Shown here: piece after piece, positions 1 to 8,858 of the stretch | Layout of the letters: every line of letters starts with the position of its first letter | Position numbering within the stretch: position 1 is the first letter of the stretch | Source of the DNA: Desulfocarbo sp964620595 | GTDB taxonomy: Bacteria; Desulfobacterota; Desulfarculia; Desulfarculales; Desulfarculaceae | Direction of reading: 5' to 3' | Assembly: GCA_964620595.1 (NCBI GenBank) | Contig: CAZUHP010000008.1 | Coordinates: 1-64,000, forward strand | Length of the DNA: 64,000 nucleotides | Program-made: the position numbers and the translations under genes | The notes under the pieces: generated by a model | Databases searched by the model: none | Told to the model about the DNA's origin: nothing | The model's input: only the letters and a program-made list of their open reading frames with translations

Positions 1-256
1 CGATCTGGGCCACCTCCAGGGTGTGGGTGAGCCGGGTGCGGTAGTGGTCGCCGGTCGGGGCCAGGAACACCTGGGTCTTGTGCTTCAGGCGCCGGAAGGC
101 CTTGGAATAGAGGATGCGGTCGCGGTCGTGCTGAAAAGCGGGCCGCAGGCTGCATTCGGGTTCGGGCCGCAGGCGGCCCTTGCTGGCCGCGGAACGGGCG
201 GCCAGGGGTGACAGGATCCGGTCCTCCCGGGCCTCCAATTGTGCGCGTAGGCTCAT
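1..256 (-). CDS. dgt: dGTP triphosphohydrolase-like HD-domain protein, N-terminal part (runs off the left edge)
   Basis: The reverse strand from ATG at 256 encodes about 85 residues before the window ends. The protein reads MSLRAQLEAREDRIL, then a stretch with DRDRILYSKAFRRLKHKTQ and GDHYRTRLTHTLEVAQI. This is the conserved start of the bacterial dGTPase / deoxyguanosinetriphosphate triphosphohydrolase-like family: the first metal-binding His of the HD domain is the one in RLTHTLEV. The family hydrolyses dNTPs to the deoxynucleoside and triphosphate in the cytoplasm. AGGAGAGGCAG just upstream of the ATG supplies a ribosome binding site. It is divergent from lptF, separated by 48 bases that must hold both promoters. 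The catalytic HD pair and C-terminus lie outside the window, so the substrate class cannot be judged. Confidence 0.8.
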   Translation of the reverse strand, partial: MSLRAQLEAREDRILSPLAARSAASKGRLRPEPECSLRPAFQHDRDRILYSKAFRRLKHKTQVFLAPTGDHYRTRLTHTLEVAQI

Positions 257-304
257 GGCTGCCTCTCCTTTACAAAGCCCCTTAGACCCTATAGACTCCC
301 TGCC

Positions 305-1483
305 ATGTTGAGGGCAAGTATTATTCAACGCTACCTGTTCCGGGAGATGTTGGCCCCCTTTTTCGTCAGCCTGATGGTGTTCACCTTCGTGCTGCTGGTG
401 GCCAAGATCATGGAACTCACCGAGCTGGTGGTGAACCGGGGGGTGGGCCTGGATGTGGTGGGCCGCCTGCTGGTCTATGCCTTGCCCTATTTCTTCGTCT
501 TCACCGTGCCCATGGCCACCCTCTTGGCCGTGCTCCTGGCCTTTTTGCGCCTCAGCTCGGACAACGAGATAACCGCCATCAAGACCGCGGGCATGGGGCT
601 GCACCAGCTTCTGCCCCCGGTGGCGGCGCTGGCCTTCATCGCCTGGCTACTCACCAGCGTGCTGGCCATCTGGGGCCTGCCCTGGGGCAACCACAACTTC
701 GAGAACCTGATCTTCCGGGTGGCCAAGTCCAAGGCGGACCTGGCCCTCAAGGAGCGGGTCTTTTTGGACTCCTTCAAGAACCTGGTGATCTACATAAACC
801 GCCTGCCCGGCGGGGGCATCCTGCAGGATGTGTTCATCGTGGACGAACGCGACCCCAACCGGGTGCATACCATAGTGGCCAAGCGGGGCAAGCTGTTTCC
901 GGCCCGGAACAACCGGCTCACCCTGCGCCTGTACGACGGCTCCATCCACGGGGTGAGCCCGGACCTGAAAAAGGCCCAGACCGCGGAGTTCCAGACCTAC
1001 GACATCTCCCTCGACGCCAGCGGTTTCATGAGCGCCAAGCGCACCAGCAAGCACGAGAAGGAGATGTACCTGGGCGAGCTGCTGGCCGAGTTGGACCGCC
1101 TGCCTCCGGGGGACAAGAAACGCTACCAGGTGGAGATGGAGCTGCACAAGAAGTTTGCCTTGCCCTTTGCCTGCTTTGTCATGGCCCTGATCGCCCTACC
1201 CCTGGGCACCCATTCCAAGAGCGGGCGCTCCTGGGGGGTGGCGGTGGCCCTGGGGGTGTTCCTGCTCTATTATCTCTTGCTTTCGGCGGCCTGGTCTTTT
1301 GGCGAAACCGGGCTCTACCCGCCCCTGTTGGGCATGTGGGTGCCCAACCTGGTCTTCGGCCTGTTGGGGGTGCTCATGTTCCGGCGGGAGCTGAACGAAG
1401 CCTCCATCCCGCTTTTGGACAACCTGGACGCCCTGCCGGCCTTCTTGGCCCGGCTGCGGCGCCGCCGCTTGGAGGAGGGCTAG
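305..1483 (+). CDS. lptF: LPS export ABC transporter permease LptF (YjgP/YjgQ family)
   Basis: A 392-residue inner-membrane protein with the YjgP/YjgQ layout: three N-terminal membrane segments (residues about 15-35, 55-85, 100-120), a periplasmic jellyroll-type domain (about 130-275) and three C-terminal membrane segments (about 280-375). The start MLRASIIQRYLFREML is typical of LptF. With LptG and LptB it extracts lipopolysaccharide from the inner membrane and passes it to the Lpt bridge. It is followed after two bases by lptG, the usual pair. Assignment to F rather than G rests on order (first of the pair) and on the N-terminal pattern. Presence implies a Gram-negative cell with LPS. Confidence 0.9.
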   Translation: MLRASIIQRYLFREMLAPFFVSLMVFTFVLLVAKIMELTELVVNRGVGLDVVGRLLVYALPYFFVFTVPMATLLAVLLAFLRLSSDNEITAIKTAGMGLHQLLPPVAALAFIAWLLTSVLAIWGLPWGNHNFENLIFRVAKSKADLALKERVFLDSFKNLVIYINRLPGGGILQDVFIVDERDPNRVHTIVAKRGKLFPARNNRLTLRLYDGSIHGVSPDLKKAQTAEFQTYDISLDASGFMSAKRTSKHEKEMYLGELLAELDRLPPGDKKRYQVEMELHKKFALPFACFVMALIALPLGTHSKSGRSWGVAVALGVFLLYYLLLSAAWSFGETGLYPPLLGMWVPNLVFGLLGVLMFRRELNEASIPLLDNLDALPAFLARLRRRRLEEG

Positions 1484-1485
1484 GC

Positions 1486-2574
1486 ATGCGCATCCTGGCT
1501 CTGTACGTGGCGCGCGAGTTCCTGAAGCACTTCGCCTTCATGGTGGTGGCCTTCGTGGCCATCTACACCCTCTTCGACTTCATCGAGAAGGTGGACAACT
1601 TCCAGGAGGCCGGGCTCTCCTGGGCCACCATGCTCACCTTCTTCGTGTTGCAGATTCCCGAGATCACCACCCTGCTCATGCCCCTGGCCGTGCTCATGTC
1701 CGCGGTCATCACCCTGGCGCTCATGTCCAAGCGCAACGAGATCGTGGCCGTGAAGTCCTCCGGGGTGAGCCTGGTGCGCTTCACCTTTCCCATCCTGCTC
1801 ATATCCCTGACCCTCACCCTGGCCCTGGCCCTTTTGAACGAGACGGTGGTGCCCCGCACCAAGGCGCGCACCAACTACATCTGGGACGCCCTGGTGGAAA
1901 AGCGGCCCGGCCGCTTGCAGCATGCCGAGAAGTTCTGGTTCAAGGGCCAGAATTCCATCTACCGGGTGGGCTTCTACGACCCGGCCAGCCAGACCCTTTC
2001 GGACGTGGTCTACTACCGCTTTGACAAGGACTTCAACCTGGCGCTGCGGGTGGACGCCCGCCGCATCCGCTATCTGTCGGGCCGGTGGGTGGCTTTCGAG
2101 GGCCTGATCCAGCGCCGCCTGGCCGGGGGCGGCTACTCGGCCAAGTCCTTTGAGGAGCTGCCTTTGAACCTCCCCGAGCTGCCCCAGGATTTCAGCCGCC
2201 TGTCCAAGCCCAGCGAGGAGATGACCTTCACCGAGCTGGCCCGCTACCTGGACCGCATCGAGCGCGAGGGCTACGACGCTCGGCGCTACCGGGTGGACCT
2301 GCAGGCGCGGATCAGCTATCCCTTCGTGTGTTTCATCATGGCGCTTCTGGGGGTTCCCCTGGCCCTTCTGGGCGAGAGGGGCCGCTCGGGAAGCGCCTTG
2401 GCCCAGGCAGTGGTGCTGGGCATGGGCGCGGCGCTGTTGTACTGGGTGAGCTTCTCCTACGCGCGCAGCATCTTCGGCTACTCGGGGGTGCTGCCGCCCT
2501 TTGTGGCGGTGTGGCTCTCCAACTGGGTCTTCGCCCTGGCCGGCCTGTGGCTCATGACCACGGTGCGCCAGTAG
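1486..2574 (+). CDS. lptG: LPS export ABC transporter permease LptG
   Basis: A 362-residue partner of LptF with the same fold: N-terminal membrane segments after MRILALYVAREFLKHF, a periplasmic domain (about 125-270), and C-terminal segments ending near WLMTTVRQ. I chose ATG 1486, two bases after the lptF stop, because GGAGGAGG lies just upstream and because the protein then begins as LptG proteins do; the reading frame is open further upstream to 1336, but that part overlaps lptF and is a shadow. Together with LptF it forms the transmembrane dimer of the LPS extractor. No terminator with a T-run follows; instead there is a C-rich repeat tract. Confidence 0.9.
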   Translation: MRILALYVAREFLKHFAFMVVAFVAIYTLFDFIEKVDNFQEAGLSWATMLTFFVLQIPEITTLLMPLAVLMSAVITLALMSKRNEIVAVKSSGVSLVRFTFPILLISLTLTLALALLNETVVPRTKARTNYIWDALVEKRPGRLQHAEKFWFKGQNSIYRVGFYDPASQTLSDVVYYRFDKDFNLALRVDARRIRYLSGRWVAFEGLIQRRLAGGGYSAKSFEELPLNLPELPQDFSRLSKPSEEMTFTELARYLDRIEREGYDARRYRVDLQARISYPFVCFIMALLGVPLALLGERGRSGSALAQAVVLGMGAALLYWVSFSYARSIFGYSGVLPPFVAVWLSNWVFALAGLWLMTTVRQ

Positions 2575-2585
2575 GCGGAGCGCCC

Positions 2586-2635
2586 TGTCGCCCTGGTCGG
2601 CCCCCCGTCGCCCCCCCGCCCCCCGTCGCCCCCCG
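2586..2635. repeat. C-rich short tandem repeat (CCCCCCGTCG family)
   Basis: Non-coding tract between lptG and the convergent TPR gene made of imperfect copies of CCCCCCGTCG. The same unit recurs at 28715-28757, inside the gene at 30881-32983 (about 31620-31735) and, on the other strand, at 59100-59275. The complementary strand has runs of five to seven G separated by CGAC, so it could form G-quadruplexes. Confidence 0.7.
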
Positions 2636-2673
2636 GCTTTCCGGGAGAGGGGTAGGGGAGTGGACGCGGCAGG

Positions 2674-3129
2674 CTAGCGGCCTCCGGCCAGGCGGTGGTT
2701 CAGGTACTCCAGCCGGTCGAGGTAGTACTTGTCGTCGGGTTGCAGGCGCACCGCCTTTTCGATGTCCTTGAGCGCCAGGGCGAGCAGCCCCTTTTTCTCG
2801 TAGGCAAAGGAACGGTTGTAAAAGGCCTCCGCGTAGTCGGGCTTGATCTTGAGGGCCTGGTTGAAGTCCTGGATGGCCCGGTCGCTGTGGCCCTGGTCGT
2901 CGTAGGCGCTGCCCCGGTTGTTGTAGGCCACCGCCAGGTTGGTGGGGGAGAGGCGGCCGGACTCGATGGCCCTGGTGAAGAGCTGGATGGCTTGGTCCAG
3001 CTTTTGGGCCTGGGCCGCGGCATTGCCGGCCTTGATGTCCTCCACCGGGCCGGCCGGCGCGGGCGCGGCCGTCAGCAACAGGGCCAGCAGGCCAAGGCAA
3101 AGGGCAGGAACCAGGCGGACCAGGATCAT
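2674..3129 (-). CDS. Exported tetratricopeptide-repeat protein
   Basis: A 151-residue protein starting at ATG 3129 (GGGAGG six bases upstream). The open frame continues upstream to 3339 but without a ribosome site and with arginine-rich, low-quality sequence. Residues 1-29 form a signal peptide (MILVRLVPALCLGLLALLL, then AAPAPA as a likely cleavage site). The rest holds about three TPR units, visible as AYNNRGSAYDDQGHSDRAI, AFYNRSFAYEKKGLLALAL and the flanking helices. TPR proteins of this size act as protein-binding scaffolds in the periplasm; the partner is unknown. It is convergent with lptG and has no obvious operon partner. Confidence 0.8.
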   Translation of the reverse strand: MILVRLVPALCLGLLALLLTAAPAPAGPVEDIKAGNAAAQAQKLDQAIQLFTRAIESGRLSPTNLAVAYNNRGSAYDDQGHSDRAIQDFNQALKIKPDYAEAFYNRSFAYEKKGLLALALKDIEKAVRLQPDDKYYLDRLEYLNHRLAGGR

Positions 3130-3335
3130 GGCAACCCTCCCAGGAAGCGTTCGAGGTGTGTGTCTGGCGCAGGCCGGGCGGCCAAGGCCGCGGGCCGCAC
3201 CCCTGCTAGCATACCACAGGCCCGGCCTGGAGGACGCCCCCAGGACAGGGCCGCGGGAAGCGTCGCCCCGGGCGGGGAGGGGACTGCCTTTCTTCATTAT
3301 CAGGCCCTTCCGGCAAAGGGGGGCGTTTTCAGAGA

Positions 3336-3416
3336 TCATCCCGACCCGGCCCTGTCAAGGCCATAGCCCTGAAGGGTGGCCCTGGGGCCAGCCTTGACAG
3401 GGCCGGGTCGGGATGA
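3336..3416. repeat. Large perfect inverted repeat, 26-bp arms
   Basis: Bases 3336-3361 and 3391-3416 are exact reverse complements over 26 bp (arm begins TCATCCCGACCCGGCCCTGT), separated by a 29-base loop that itself can pair weakly. There is no T-run on either side, so it is not a standard intrinsic terminator. It lies in the 500-base gene-free stretch 3130-3630, in which I see no convincing gene: the short open frames there have no ribosome sites and follow the repeat arms. It could be a REP/BIME-like element, a strong mRNA 3' hairpin or the relic of a small mobile element. Confidence 0.75.
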
Positions 3417-3431
3417 AGATGATTGTCCATT

Positions 3432-3545
3432 CGTCTTTGCGAGGAAAATGATATGGGTTGGGATGCAATCCGGCCTGGCTGGCCCAGGCACCCCGGCGGC
3501 ACTGGCCACAGGGAAGTAAGCACATCATTTTTCCTCGCAAAGACG
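3432..3545. repeat. 114-bp element with 21/22-bp terminal inverted repeats (REP- or MITE-like)
   Basis: The left end, CGTCTTTGCGAGGAAAATGAT (3432-3452), is the reverse complement of 3524-3545 apart from one extra A/T. The 71 bases between are non-coding. The terminal TTTGCGAGG motif resembles the ends of dispersed palindromic repeats seen in many bacterial genomes, but I cannot count genome copies from one window. No flanking target duplication is clear. Confidence 0.6.
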
Positions 3546-3630
3546 GCGAAATATCATCCAATCCCCTGGGCGGACAGCCCGGGCCCCAAGGCCAAGGTGG
3601 CTGTCGTCCAGGCATTACCTGGATGAGCCT

Positions 3631-4362
3631 TCATTTCAACAGGAGCAGGACACCGGAGCAGGCCAGGATGAGGGCCACTATCTGCCGGAACCTGAGGTCG
3701 CTGATGCGGGCCTGCGCCTTGTTGCCCGCAAGGGTGCCCAGGACCAGGGCCGGCAAGAAGATGAGCGCCAGCTTGAGCACCTCCAGGGAGATCATGCCGG
3801 AGAAGGCATAAATCCCCACCCGCCAACTGAAGTCCAGGGCGAAAAGGCCGATCAAGGTGGCGCGCAGGACGTCCTTGGCCCGCAGCCTGTAGGCAAGATA
3901 CCAGCCCATGGGCGGCCCGCTGATTCCGAACAGGCCGCCCAGGGTTCCGCCGACCACTCCCGCCACCACCCCCCAGTAGTCGGACAGCTTGTGCCCGGCC
4001 TGCCCCTGGTTCCGCAAAAGGGACAGGGCAAAGACCACCACCGTGACTCCCAGGGCCTTTTGCAGAACCAGGTTTGACACCGACTTCAGCAGGAACACCC
4101 CGCCCAAGGAGCCCAGGGCGGAACCGATCATGAGGTACAGGATCATCTTCTTCTGCATGTCCTTGTACAGGCTTTTCACCAGCAGCAGGCTGAAGCCGAC
4201 CTCGAAGATGGCCTCCAAGGGGACCACCACCTTGACTTCCAAGAGGAGCGCCAGCAGGGGAATGCTGAGCAGGGCGCTGCCAATGCCGGAAACGGCCCGG
4301 ATGAAAAAGGCCGCAAAGAAGATGGCGCTGCCCAGCAGGTAGATGAGAGTGGTGTGTTCCAT
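3631..4362 (-). CDS. TauE/SafE-family anion permease
   Basis: A 243-residue integral membrane protein, almost entirely hydrophobic, with about eight membrane segments arranged as two related halves. The N-terminus (LIYLLGSAIFFAAFFIRAVSG) and the mid-protein GGTLGGLFGISGPPMGWYL are characteristic of TauE/SafE (sulfite exporter / UPF0721) permeases. Members export or import sulfonates, sulfite, sulfoacetate or related organic anions. It is divergent from the IclR regulator, so the regulator may control it as well as the downstream operon; a role in moving the same organic acid is inference. The substrate cannot be read from the sequence. Confidence 0.85.
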   Translation of the reverse strand: MEHTTLIYLLGSAIFFAAFFIRAVSGIGSALLSIPLLALLLEVKVVVPLEAIFEVGFSLLLVKSLYKDMQKKMILYLMIGSALGSLGGVFLLKSVSNLVLQKALGVTVVVFALSLLRNQGQAGHKLSDYWGVVAGVVGGTLGGLFGISGPPMGWYLAYRLRAKDVLRATLIGLFALDFSWRVGIYAFSGMISLEVLKLALIFLPALVLGTLAGNKAQARISDLRFRQIVALILACSGVLLLLK

Positions 4363-4748
4363 AGCGCGTTTTTCCAGGACATCCCCCGGCGTTCCGGCCC
4401 TTGGGGGCCCGGCAAGCGCCCGCCGGCGGCATGGCGCGGGGTTGAGCCATGAGCAGGCTTAAAGGAGGGCTGGCGGCAGAGGTCCATGGGTGTTGGGCAT
4501 ACGGTTCCAGGGGGCGATGGCCAGTGACCGCGGAGCCGTTTCTGGCAAGGCCTCCGGAACGACCGCTACCAGCATGCCAGAACGGGCTCGGCCGGTCGAG
4601 GATTAATAGCCAAAAGGATGGGCGGTGGGCATGGGCGCCTGGGCGGATGCCGGCGCGGGAGATTGGTGGGCGATTTTTGGTTGCAATGGCTTTGGCGGCT
4701 GTATTATGGTTATGACACATATCAACAACAATTAACGAAGAGCGGTAA
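4363..4748. other. Divergent regulatory gap between the TauE/SafE gene and the IclR gene
   Basis: 386 bases with no credible gene. The right half turns AT-rich just before the IclR start (about 4670-4740), including TTGCAA near 4681 and TATTAT near 4702 with a 15-base spacer, a poor but possible promoter for the plus-strand operon. IclR proteins commonly bind operators in such a gap; I see no clear palindrome of the right size. Confidence 0.4.
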
Positions 4749-5564
4749 TTGGTACGCAAGCGACTACACTTCGTCCAGTCCCTGCAAAGAGGGCTCGCAG
4801 TGTTGGGGGTGTTCTCGGCCGAGCGCCCCTCCCTCACCCTGAGCGAGATCGCCAGGCTGAGCGGCCTCAACGTGACCGCGACCCAGCGCTTCACCGACAC
4901 CCTGATGCAACTGGGTTTTTTGCACCGCGACAAACACCGCGAGTTCCAGCTCACGCCCAAGGTGCTCTCCCTGGGGTTCGCCTTCCTGAACGGGTCCCAG
5001 CTCAAGCGCCTGGCCGCAGGGGTCATCGACGCCTTTGCCGAGCGCCACAACCGCACCATGAACCTGGCGGTGCTCGACGGAGACGCCATCATATTCCTTC
5101 ACCGCAAGGAGGCCCAGCGCTTCCTGAAGTTCGACCTGCAGGCCGGCTCGCGCCTGCCCAGCCATTGCACCGCCTCGGGCAAGGCGCTCCTGGCCGGGCT
5201 GCCGGACGACAAGCTCCGGCCGCTTCTGGCCGGCATGGAACTGACCCAGATCACCAGCCATACCATCAGCCAGCCCCGGGCCCTGTGGGAGGACCTCATG
5301 GACACCCGCCAGCGGGGCTACTCCATCTGTGACCGGGAGCTGAACCTGTCGCTCTACTCCCTGGGCACCCCGGTGTTCAACCAGGAAGGCCAGGTGGTGG
5401 CCGCGGTCAACCTTTCGCTCTCAGTGGAGGAGGCCAAGGGCGATTACCTGGAACGCATGGTGGAGGACCTGTGGGGGCTGGGGCGGGATATCTCCGCGTC
5501 CTTGGGCTGGGAAGGGAAATACCCGGCCTACCCGCCGCCCGTTCCCTGGGAAGGTGCGGATTGA
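4749..5564 (+). CDS. IclR-family transcriptional regulator
   Basis: 271 residues from TTG 4749. An N-terminal winged helix-turn-helix (about residues 8-65, with SLTLSEIARLSGLNVTATQR) is followed by the IclR effector-binding domain (about 80-255), seen in LPSHCTASGKALLAGL and RGYSICDRELNLSLYSLG. IclR proteins sense small organic acids and repress or activate neighbouring catabolic genes. The gene overlaps the next (TTGA at 5561-5564), so it is the first gene of the operon running to 12337 and likely regulates it. A TTG start is unusual, but no better in-frame ATG precedes the HTH. The effector ligand is unknown. Confidence 0.9.
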   Translation: MVRKRLHFVQSLQRGLAVLGVFSAERPSLTLSEIARLSGLNVTATQRFTDTLMQLGFLHRDKHREFQLTPKVLSLGFAFLNGSQLKRLAAGVIDAFAERHNRTMNLAVLDGDAIIFLHRKEAQRFLKFDLQAGSRLPSHCTASGKALLAGLPDDKLRPLLAGMELTQITSHTISQPRALWEDLMDTRQRGYSICDRELNLSLYSLGTPVFNQEGQVVAAVNLSLSVEEAKGDYLERMVEDLWGLGRDISASLGWEGKYPAYPPPVPWEGAD

Positions 5565-7117
5565 ACGTAGGCTATCTTTTGTTCAATACCGCGGCCCGGC
5601 AGCCCGGGGGCCTGGCCCTGGTTTCGGGCGGGCAGCGCTGCACCTATGCCGAGCTGGAGGCGCGCGTGGCCCGCCTGGCCGGCGCCATGCTGGCGGCAGG
5701 GCTCCAGGCCGGCGAGCGGGTGGGCATCCTCTTTTTGAACAACACTCACTTCGTGGAGGTCTATTTCGCGGCCCTGTGGGCCGGCCTGGTGGCCACGCCC
5801 ATCAACTCCCGCCTCACCGGCCGCGAGATGGCCTATATCCTGAACGACTCCCAGAGCGCGGCCCTGTTCCACGGGCGCGAGTTCGCCGATACCGTGGCCG
5901 GCATATCCGCCGGGCTGGAGAGCGTGCGCTTTTTCGTCTCCCCCGGCGGCCAGGGGCCAGACCCTTGCCACGACTACGAGGAGTTCCTGGCCGGGGGGCA
6001 GCCGCGGCGGCTGGATACCCGGATCGGCGAAGACCACCCCTGCCAGATCATGTACACCTCGGGCACCACCGGCCGTCCCAAGGGCGCGGTCATCACCCAT
6101 CGCAACGTGCTCTGGAACCTGCACAACACCATGCACGGCCGCGAGGACCACGAGGGCCAGGTGTCCATCATCGTGGGGCCGCTCTACCACACCGCCGCCC
6201 TGAACAACCACCTGACCATCCAGGTGGCCCTGGGCGGGGTCAGCGTGCTGGTGGAGAAGTTCGAGCCCGAGGAGCTGCTGGCCCTCATCCAGCGCGAGCG
6301 GGCCACGGTGATCTCCGGTTCACCCGCCATGTACCTGCTCTTGATGCAGCACCCTTCCGCGGGCCGCTTCGACACCACCAGCATCACCAAGTGCACCGCC
6401 GGGGCGGACAAGCTGCCCCTGGAGGTCAAGCGGCGGCTGTTGGAGTTCTTCCCCAACATAAGCGGGGTCTACGACGTGTACGGCTGCACCGAGGCCTCGC
6501 CCACCATCACCATCCTGCGGGCGGCCGACTCCCTGCGCAAGGACGGCTCGGTGGGCCGGGCGCTGCCCTTTCTGCACGCCAAGCTGGTGGACGAGCAGGG
6601 CCGCGAGGTGCCGGCCGGCCAGGTGGGCGAGATCGTCTGCCGCGGGCCCAATGTGATGGCCGGCTACCACAACCAGCCCCAGGCCACGGCCGAGGCCCTG
6701 CGGGACGGGTGGCTGTACACCGGCGATCTGGCCCGCCGGGACGAGGAAGGCTTCTTCTACATCGTGGACCGCAAGAAGGACCTGGTGGTGAGCGGCGGGG
6801 AGAACATCTATCCCCGGGAGGTGGAGGAGGTGCTCTTCACCCACCCTGCGGTGGCCGACGCCGCGGTGGTGGGCGTGCCTGATCCCCTGTGGGGGGAGAG
6901 CGTGCATGCCTTCGTGACCCTGCGGGAGGGCATGAGCGCCAGCGAGGAAGAGATCATCCAGTTTTGCAAGGCCAACCTGGCCTCCTACAAGAAGCCCCGG
7001 CGGGTGAGCTTCATCGCGGAGATTCCGCGCAACCCCTCGGGCAAGGTGCTCAAGTATCGCCTGCGGGAGCAGGCCAGCCGCAAGAAGGCGGCTGGCCACC
7101 ACGGCGGAGGAGAGTAA
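5561..7117 (+). CDS. Acyl-CoA synthetase (AMP-forming, FadD/ANL superfamily)
   Basis: 518 residues from TTG 5561, overlapping the IclR stop; GGAAGG lies upstream. All ANL core motifs are present: the P-loop-like MYTSGTTGRPKGAVITH (about residue 165), the YGCTEASP adenylate motif (about 310), YTGDLARRDEEGFFYIVDR with its catalytic Asp, and the C-terminal lysine in NPSGKVLKYRLRE. It activates a carboxylic acid to its CoA thioester at the expense of ATP. Placement directly before a TAXI-TRAP transporter suggests that it activates the imported acid. Chain length or aromaticity of the substrate cannot be told from these motifs. Confidence 0.88.
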   Translation: MNVGYLLFNTAARQPGGLALVSGGQRCTYAELEARVARLAGAMLAAGLQAGERVGILFLNNTHFVEVYFAALWAGLVATPINSRLTGREMAYILNDSQSAALFHGREFADTVAGISAGLESVRFFVSPGGQGPDPCHDYEEFLAGGQPRRLDTRIGEDHPCQIMYTSGTTGRPKGAVITHRNVLWNLHNTMHGREDHEGQVSIIVGPLYHTAALNNHLTIQVALGGVSVLVEKFEPEELLALIQRERATVISGSPAMYLLLMQHPSAGRFDTTSITKCTAGADKLPLEVKRRLLEFFPNISGVYDVYGCTEASPTITILRAADSLRKDGSVGRALPFLHAKLVDEQGREVPAGQVGEIVCRGPNVMAGYHNQPQATAEALRDGWLYTGDLARRDEEGFFYIVDRKKDLVVSGGENIYPREVEEVLFTHPAVADAAVVGVPDPLWGESVHAFVTLREGMSASEEEIIQFCKANLASYKKPRRVSFIAEIPRNPSGKVLKYRLREQASRKKAAGHHGGGE

Positions 7118-7237
7118 ACGGCCCGGCCGGCAGGACCGGGCAAAAGGAATCGGGCTCCAGCCTGGGGCCCACCCACGGCGGGCAGGCGGGTTTCACCGTC
7201 CGCCGCCCGGTATCAATCAGGTCTTGGGAGGGACAAG

Positions 7238-8215
7238 ATGGCATTCAACAAGCGCACCCCGAAAGCAATGGTCTGGCTGGCGGCCCTGGCCCTGTGCCTG
7301 GCGCTGGCGGCCCCGGCGGCGGCGGACGAACGCCTGGCGATTGGCACCGCCTCCACCGGCGGCACCTGGTATCCCCTGGGCGGCGGCGTGGCCAACATGA
7401 TCAACAAGTACGTGAAGGGCTACTACGCCTCGGCCCACCCCTCTGGCGCCTCCATCGAGAACATCCGCAACGTGGTCAAGGGCAACGACGCCCTGGCGCT
7501 CTCCATGCCCGATGCGGCCTTCTACGCCTACACCGGCCAGCATGCCTTCAAGGGCAAGCCCCAGAAGGACATCCGCGGCCTGTTCTCCACCTACCCCATT
7601 GATATCCAGTTCTTCGTGCTGGCCGATTCGCCCATCAAGAAGATCAGCGACATCAAGGGCAAGAAGGGCCTGAAGGTGGCGGTGGGCGCGCCGGGCAGCG
7701 GCACCGAGGCCATGGCCCGCTACGTGCTGGGCGTCTACGGCATCACCTATGACGACATCGACGAGCAGTTCCTCTCGGCCACCGAGACCACCGCGGCCAT
7801 GAAGGACGGCAACATCGACGTGGGCATCGTGACCCTGGGCACCCCGGCGCCCACCCTGGTGGACCTGTCCACCCAGCGCAAGATACGCTTCCTGGACATC
7901 GAGCCCAAGGTGGCCAAGAAGATCAACAAGGACTTCCCGGCCTACTTCCCGCGCACCATCCCGGCGGGCACCTACAAGGACATGAACAAGCCCCACCACA
8001 CCCTGGCCTGGATGGGCATCTTCATCGTGAACAAGAGCATGAAGGACCAGCTCGCCTATGACATCGTGAAGGCGGTGTTCGAGCACAAGGCGGAGCTGGA
8101 CCGGATTCACGCCAAGTTCAAGATGATCACCCTGGACACCGCCACCGACGGCATCCCCATTCCCCTGCACCCCGGTGCGGCGAAGTACTTCAAGGAAAAG
8201 GGCGTGCTCAAGTAG
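7238..8215 (+). CDS. TAXI-family TRAP transporter solute receptor
   Basis: 325 residues; ATG 7238 with GGGAGG upstream. A signal peptide (residues 1-29, hydrophobic core VWLAALALCLALAAPAAA) precedes the mature start ADERLAIGTASTGGTWYPLG, the signature of the TAXI (TRAP-associated extracytoplasmic immunogenic) receptors. Further TAXI traits are GAPGSGTEAMARYVLG and the C-terminal closing helix region. The periplasmic protein captures an organic anion and delivers it to the fused permease encoded two genes downstream. Located 120 bases after the acyl-CoA synthetase with no terminator between, so most likely co-transcribed. Confidence 0.92.
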   Translation: MAFNKRTPKAMVWLAALALCLALAAPAAADERLAIGTASTGGTWYPLGGGVANMINKYVKGYYASAHPSGASIENIRNVVKGNDALALSMPDAAFYAYTGQHAFKGKPQKDIRGLFSTYPIDIQFFVLADSPIKKISDIKGKKGLKVAVGAPGSGTEAMARYVLGVYGITYDDIDEQFLSATETTAAMKDGNIDVGIVTLGTPAPTLVDLSTQRKIRFLDIEPKVAKKINKDFPAYFPRTIPAGTYKDMNKPHHTLAWMGIFIVNKSMKDQLAYDIVKAVFEHKAELDRIHAKFKMITLDTATDGIPIPLHPGAAKYFKEKGVLK

Positions 8216-8231
8216 CACCCAGGGATGAGGT

Positions 8232-8822
8232 ATGCGGAGCCTGCCACATAGGTCCCTTGCCCGGCGCTCCCCAGGTGGGGGGCGGCGGGCAAGGGTGCTC
8301 ATCGCCCTGGCCCTGGCCTTGGCAGCGGTCCTGGCCGTTTCCTACGCCTCCGGCCAGGTGCTCTGCCTGGAGGTGCGCGAGGAGGACAGCGGCCGGCTGG
8401 CGGCCCTGCGCCCGGCGCCGCCGGGGCAGACCTTCACCATCTGGTTCCTCCATTCCTACGACCGCGCTTTCTTTGCGGAGCATTACCGGGTGGAGGGACC
8501 GGGCCGCATCATCCTCACCCACATGACCTTCAAGTCCAACCTGAACGGCGAGGGCTTCGAGTACCACGACTTCCACCTGCGCCCGGACGGCGTGGGCGAG
8601 TTACGCAACATCAACGAGCCGCGCCACCCGGTGCGTTTCCGCCTGGGCTCGCCGGATTTGGCCGACCACACCCTGATCATGAACGGCGAGCGCCTGCGCC
8701 TGTGCCGGGTGGCCCCGCCGGGGAGCCTGCTGGACCTGGTGGCGGTCGAGGAACCGCGCTGGCGCCTGTGGTGGCGGCGCCTGGTCCCGGGCCGCCAAGG
8801 GCTGTGCCAGGCGGGCCTATAA
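8232..8822 (+). CDS. DUF1850 protein of the TRAP-TAXI operon
   Basis: 196 residues, ATG 8232 after GGGATGAGG. One membrane segment or uncleaved signal near residues 22-40 (VLIALALALAAVLAVSYASG) is followed by a small beta-rich domain with the DUF1850 pattern FTIWFLHSYDRAFFAEHYRV, MTFKSNLNGEGFEYHD and a C-terminal LCRVAPPGSLLDL. DUF1850 genes are typically found exactly between a TAXI receptor and a 12-TM fused TRAP permease, as here; the function is unknown, presumably an accessory subunit. The C-terminus is Arg/Trp-rich. Confidence 0.8.
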   Translation: MRSLPHRSLARRSPGGGRRARVLIALALALAAVLAVSYASGQVLCLEVREEDSGRLAALRPAPPGQTFTIWFLHSYDRAFFAEHYRVEGPGRIILTHMTFKSNLNGEGFEYHDFHLRPDGVGELRNINEPRHPVRFRLGSPDLADHTLIMNGERLRLCRVAPPGSLLDLVAVEEPRWRLWWRRLVPGRQGLCQAGL

Positions 8823-8858
8823 CTGCAAGCCCCTTTGGGGCCCCTGGGGAAAGGGTCT

